From NCBI GenBank assembly GCA_947579605.1, contig OX388328.1:8783684-8847683 (forward strand): a DNA stretch of 64,000 nucleotides, in the 5' to 3' direction. This stretch comes from Athripsodes cinereus (lineage: Eukaryota > Arthropoda > Insecta > Trichoptera > Leptoceridae). Shown piece by piece: positions 63,976-64,000 of the stretch. Under the pieces are notes generated by a model that did no database searches, was not told where the DNA came from, and saw nothing but the letters and a program-made list of their open reading frames with translations. Made by a program: the position numbers and the translations under genes. How positions within the stretch are numbered: the stretch's first letter is position 1; every line of letters begins with the position of its first letter.

Positions 63976-64000
63976 ATGGATGGATGTCAGGTCCAACCGA

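Overview
The window reads as intergenic or intronic DNA of an insect nuclear genome, most likely a moth or butterfly (Lepidoptera). It is AT-rich and eukaryotic, has no operons or long host genes, and is dotted with the TAGGTACCTAC-type motif common in lepidopteran non-coding DNA. It carries Helitron ends of the lepidopteran type (CTAGT ends after CCCGTGCAAAGCCGGGG-like or GTTTGCCGGGTCAG-like sequence), an R1-clade LINE, and many hAT-, PIF/Harbinger- and pogo-type DNA transposons. Family names rest on motifs read by eye; no database was available.

Layout. 0-10 kb: LINE 3' ends, a Helitron, a tRNA-type SINE, hairpin MITEs and a 1.9 kb element with long inverted ends. 10-17 kb: a LINE endonuclease remnant split by a hAT MITE with an exact 8-bp target duplication, then a 1.5 kb hAT element with exact TSD. 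18-19 kb: a candidate first exon of a secreted or membrane protein. 19.16-22.19 kb: a 5'-truncated but open R1-clade LINE, the only long coding region, GC-rich against its surroundings. 22.3-47 kb: a mosaic of LINE tails, SINE-like copies, MITEs, two Helitron ends, two opposed PIF/Harbinger-like MITEs, a pogo/Tigger-like element with a broken CENP-B-type transposase N-terminus, and tandem repeats. 48.19-56.31 kb: an apparently complete LTR retrotransposon without gag-pol, with two 2,329-bp LTRs that look identical, PBS, polypurine tract and 4-bp TSD. 56-64 kb: more LINE and SINE debris, a candidate minus-strand first exon encoding a mitochondrial-type presequence, and further inverted-repeat elements.

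The commonest component is a short dispersed element of about 240 bp (here 'SINE-1'), seen about 26 times in both orientations. Its 3' end (CTACCCC, short hairpin, GCCGTGATGG, then a TATAGA- or TATG-type microsatellite) nearly matches the 3' end of an RTE-like LINE ('LINE-A') in the same window, the signature of a SINE mobilised by a partner LINE. Many elements are nested in one another, so a relative insertion order can be read from interrupted copies and target-site duplications. Apart from two candidate first exons and two short unassigned ORFs, no host gene is supported.
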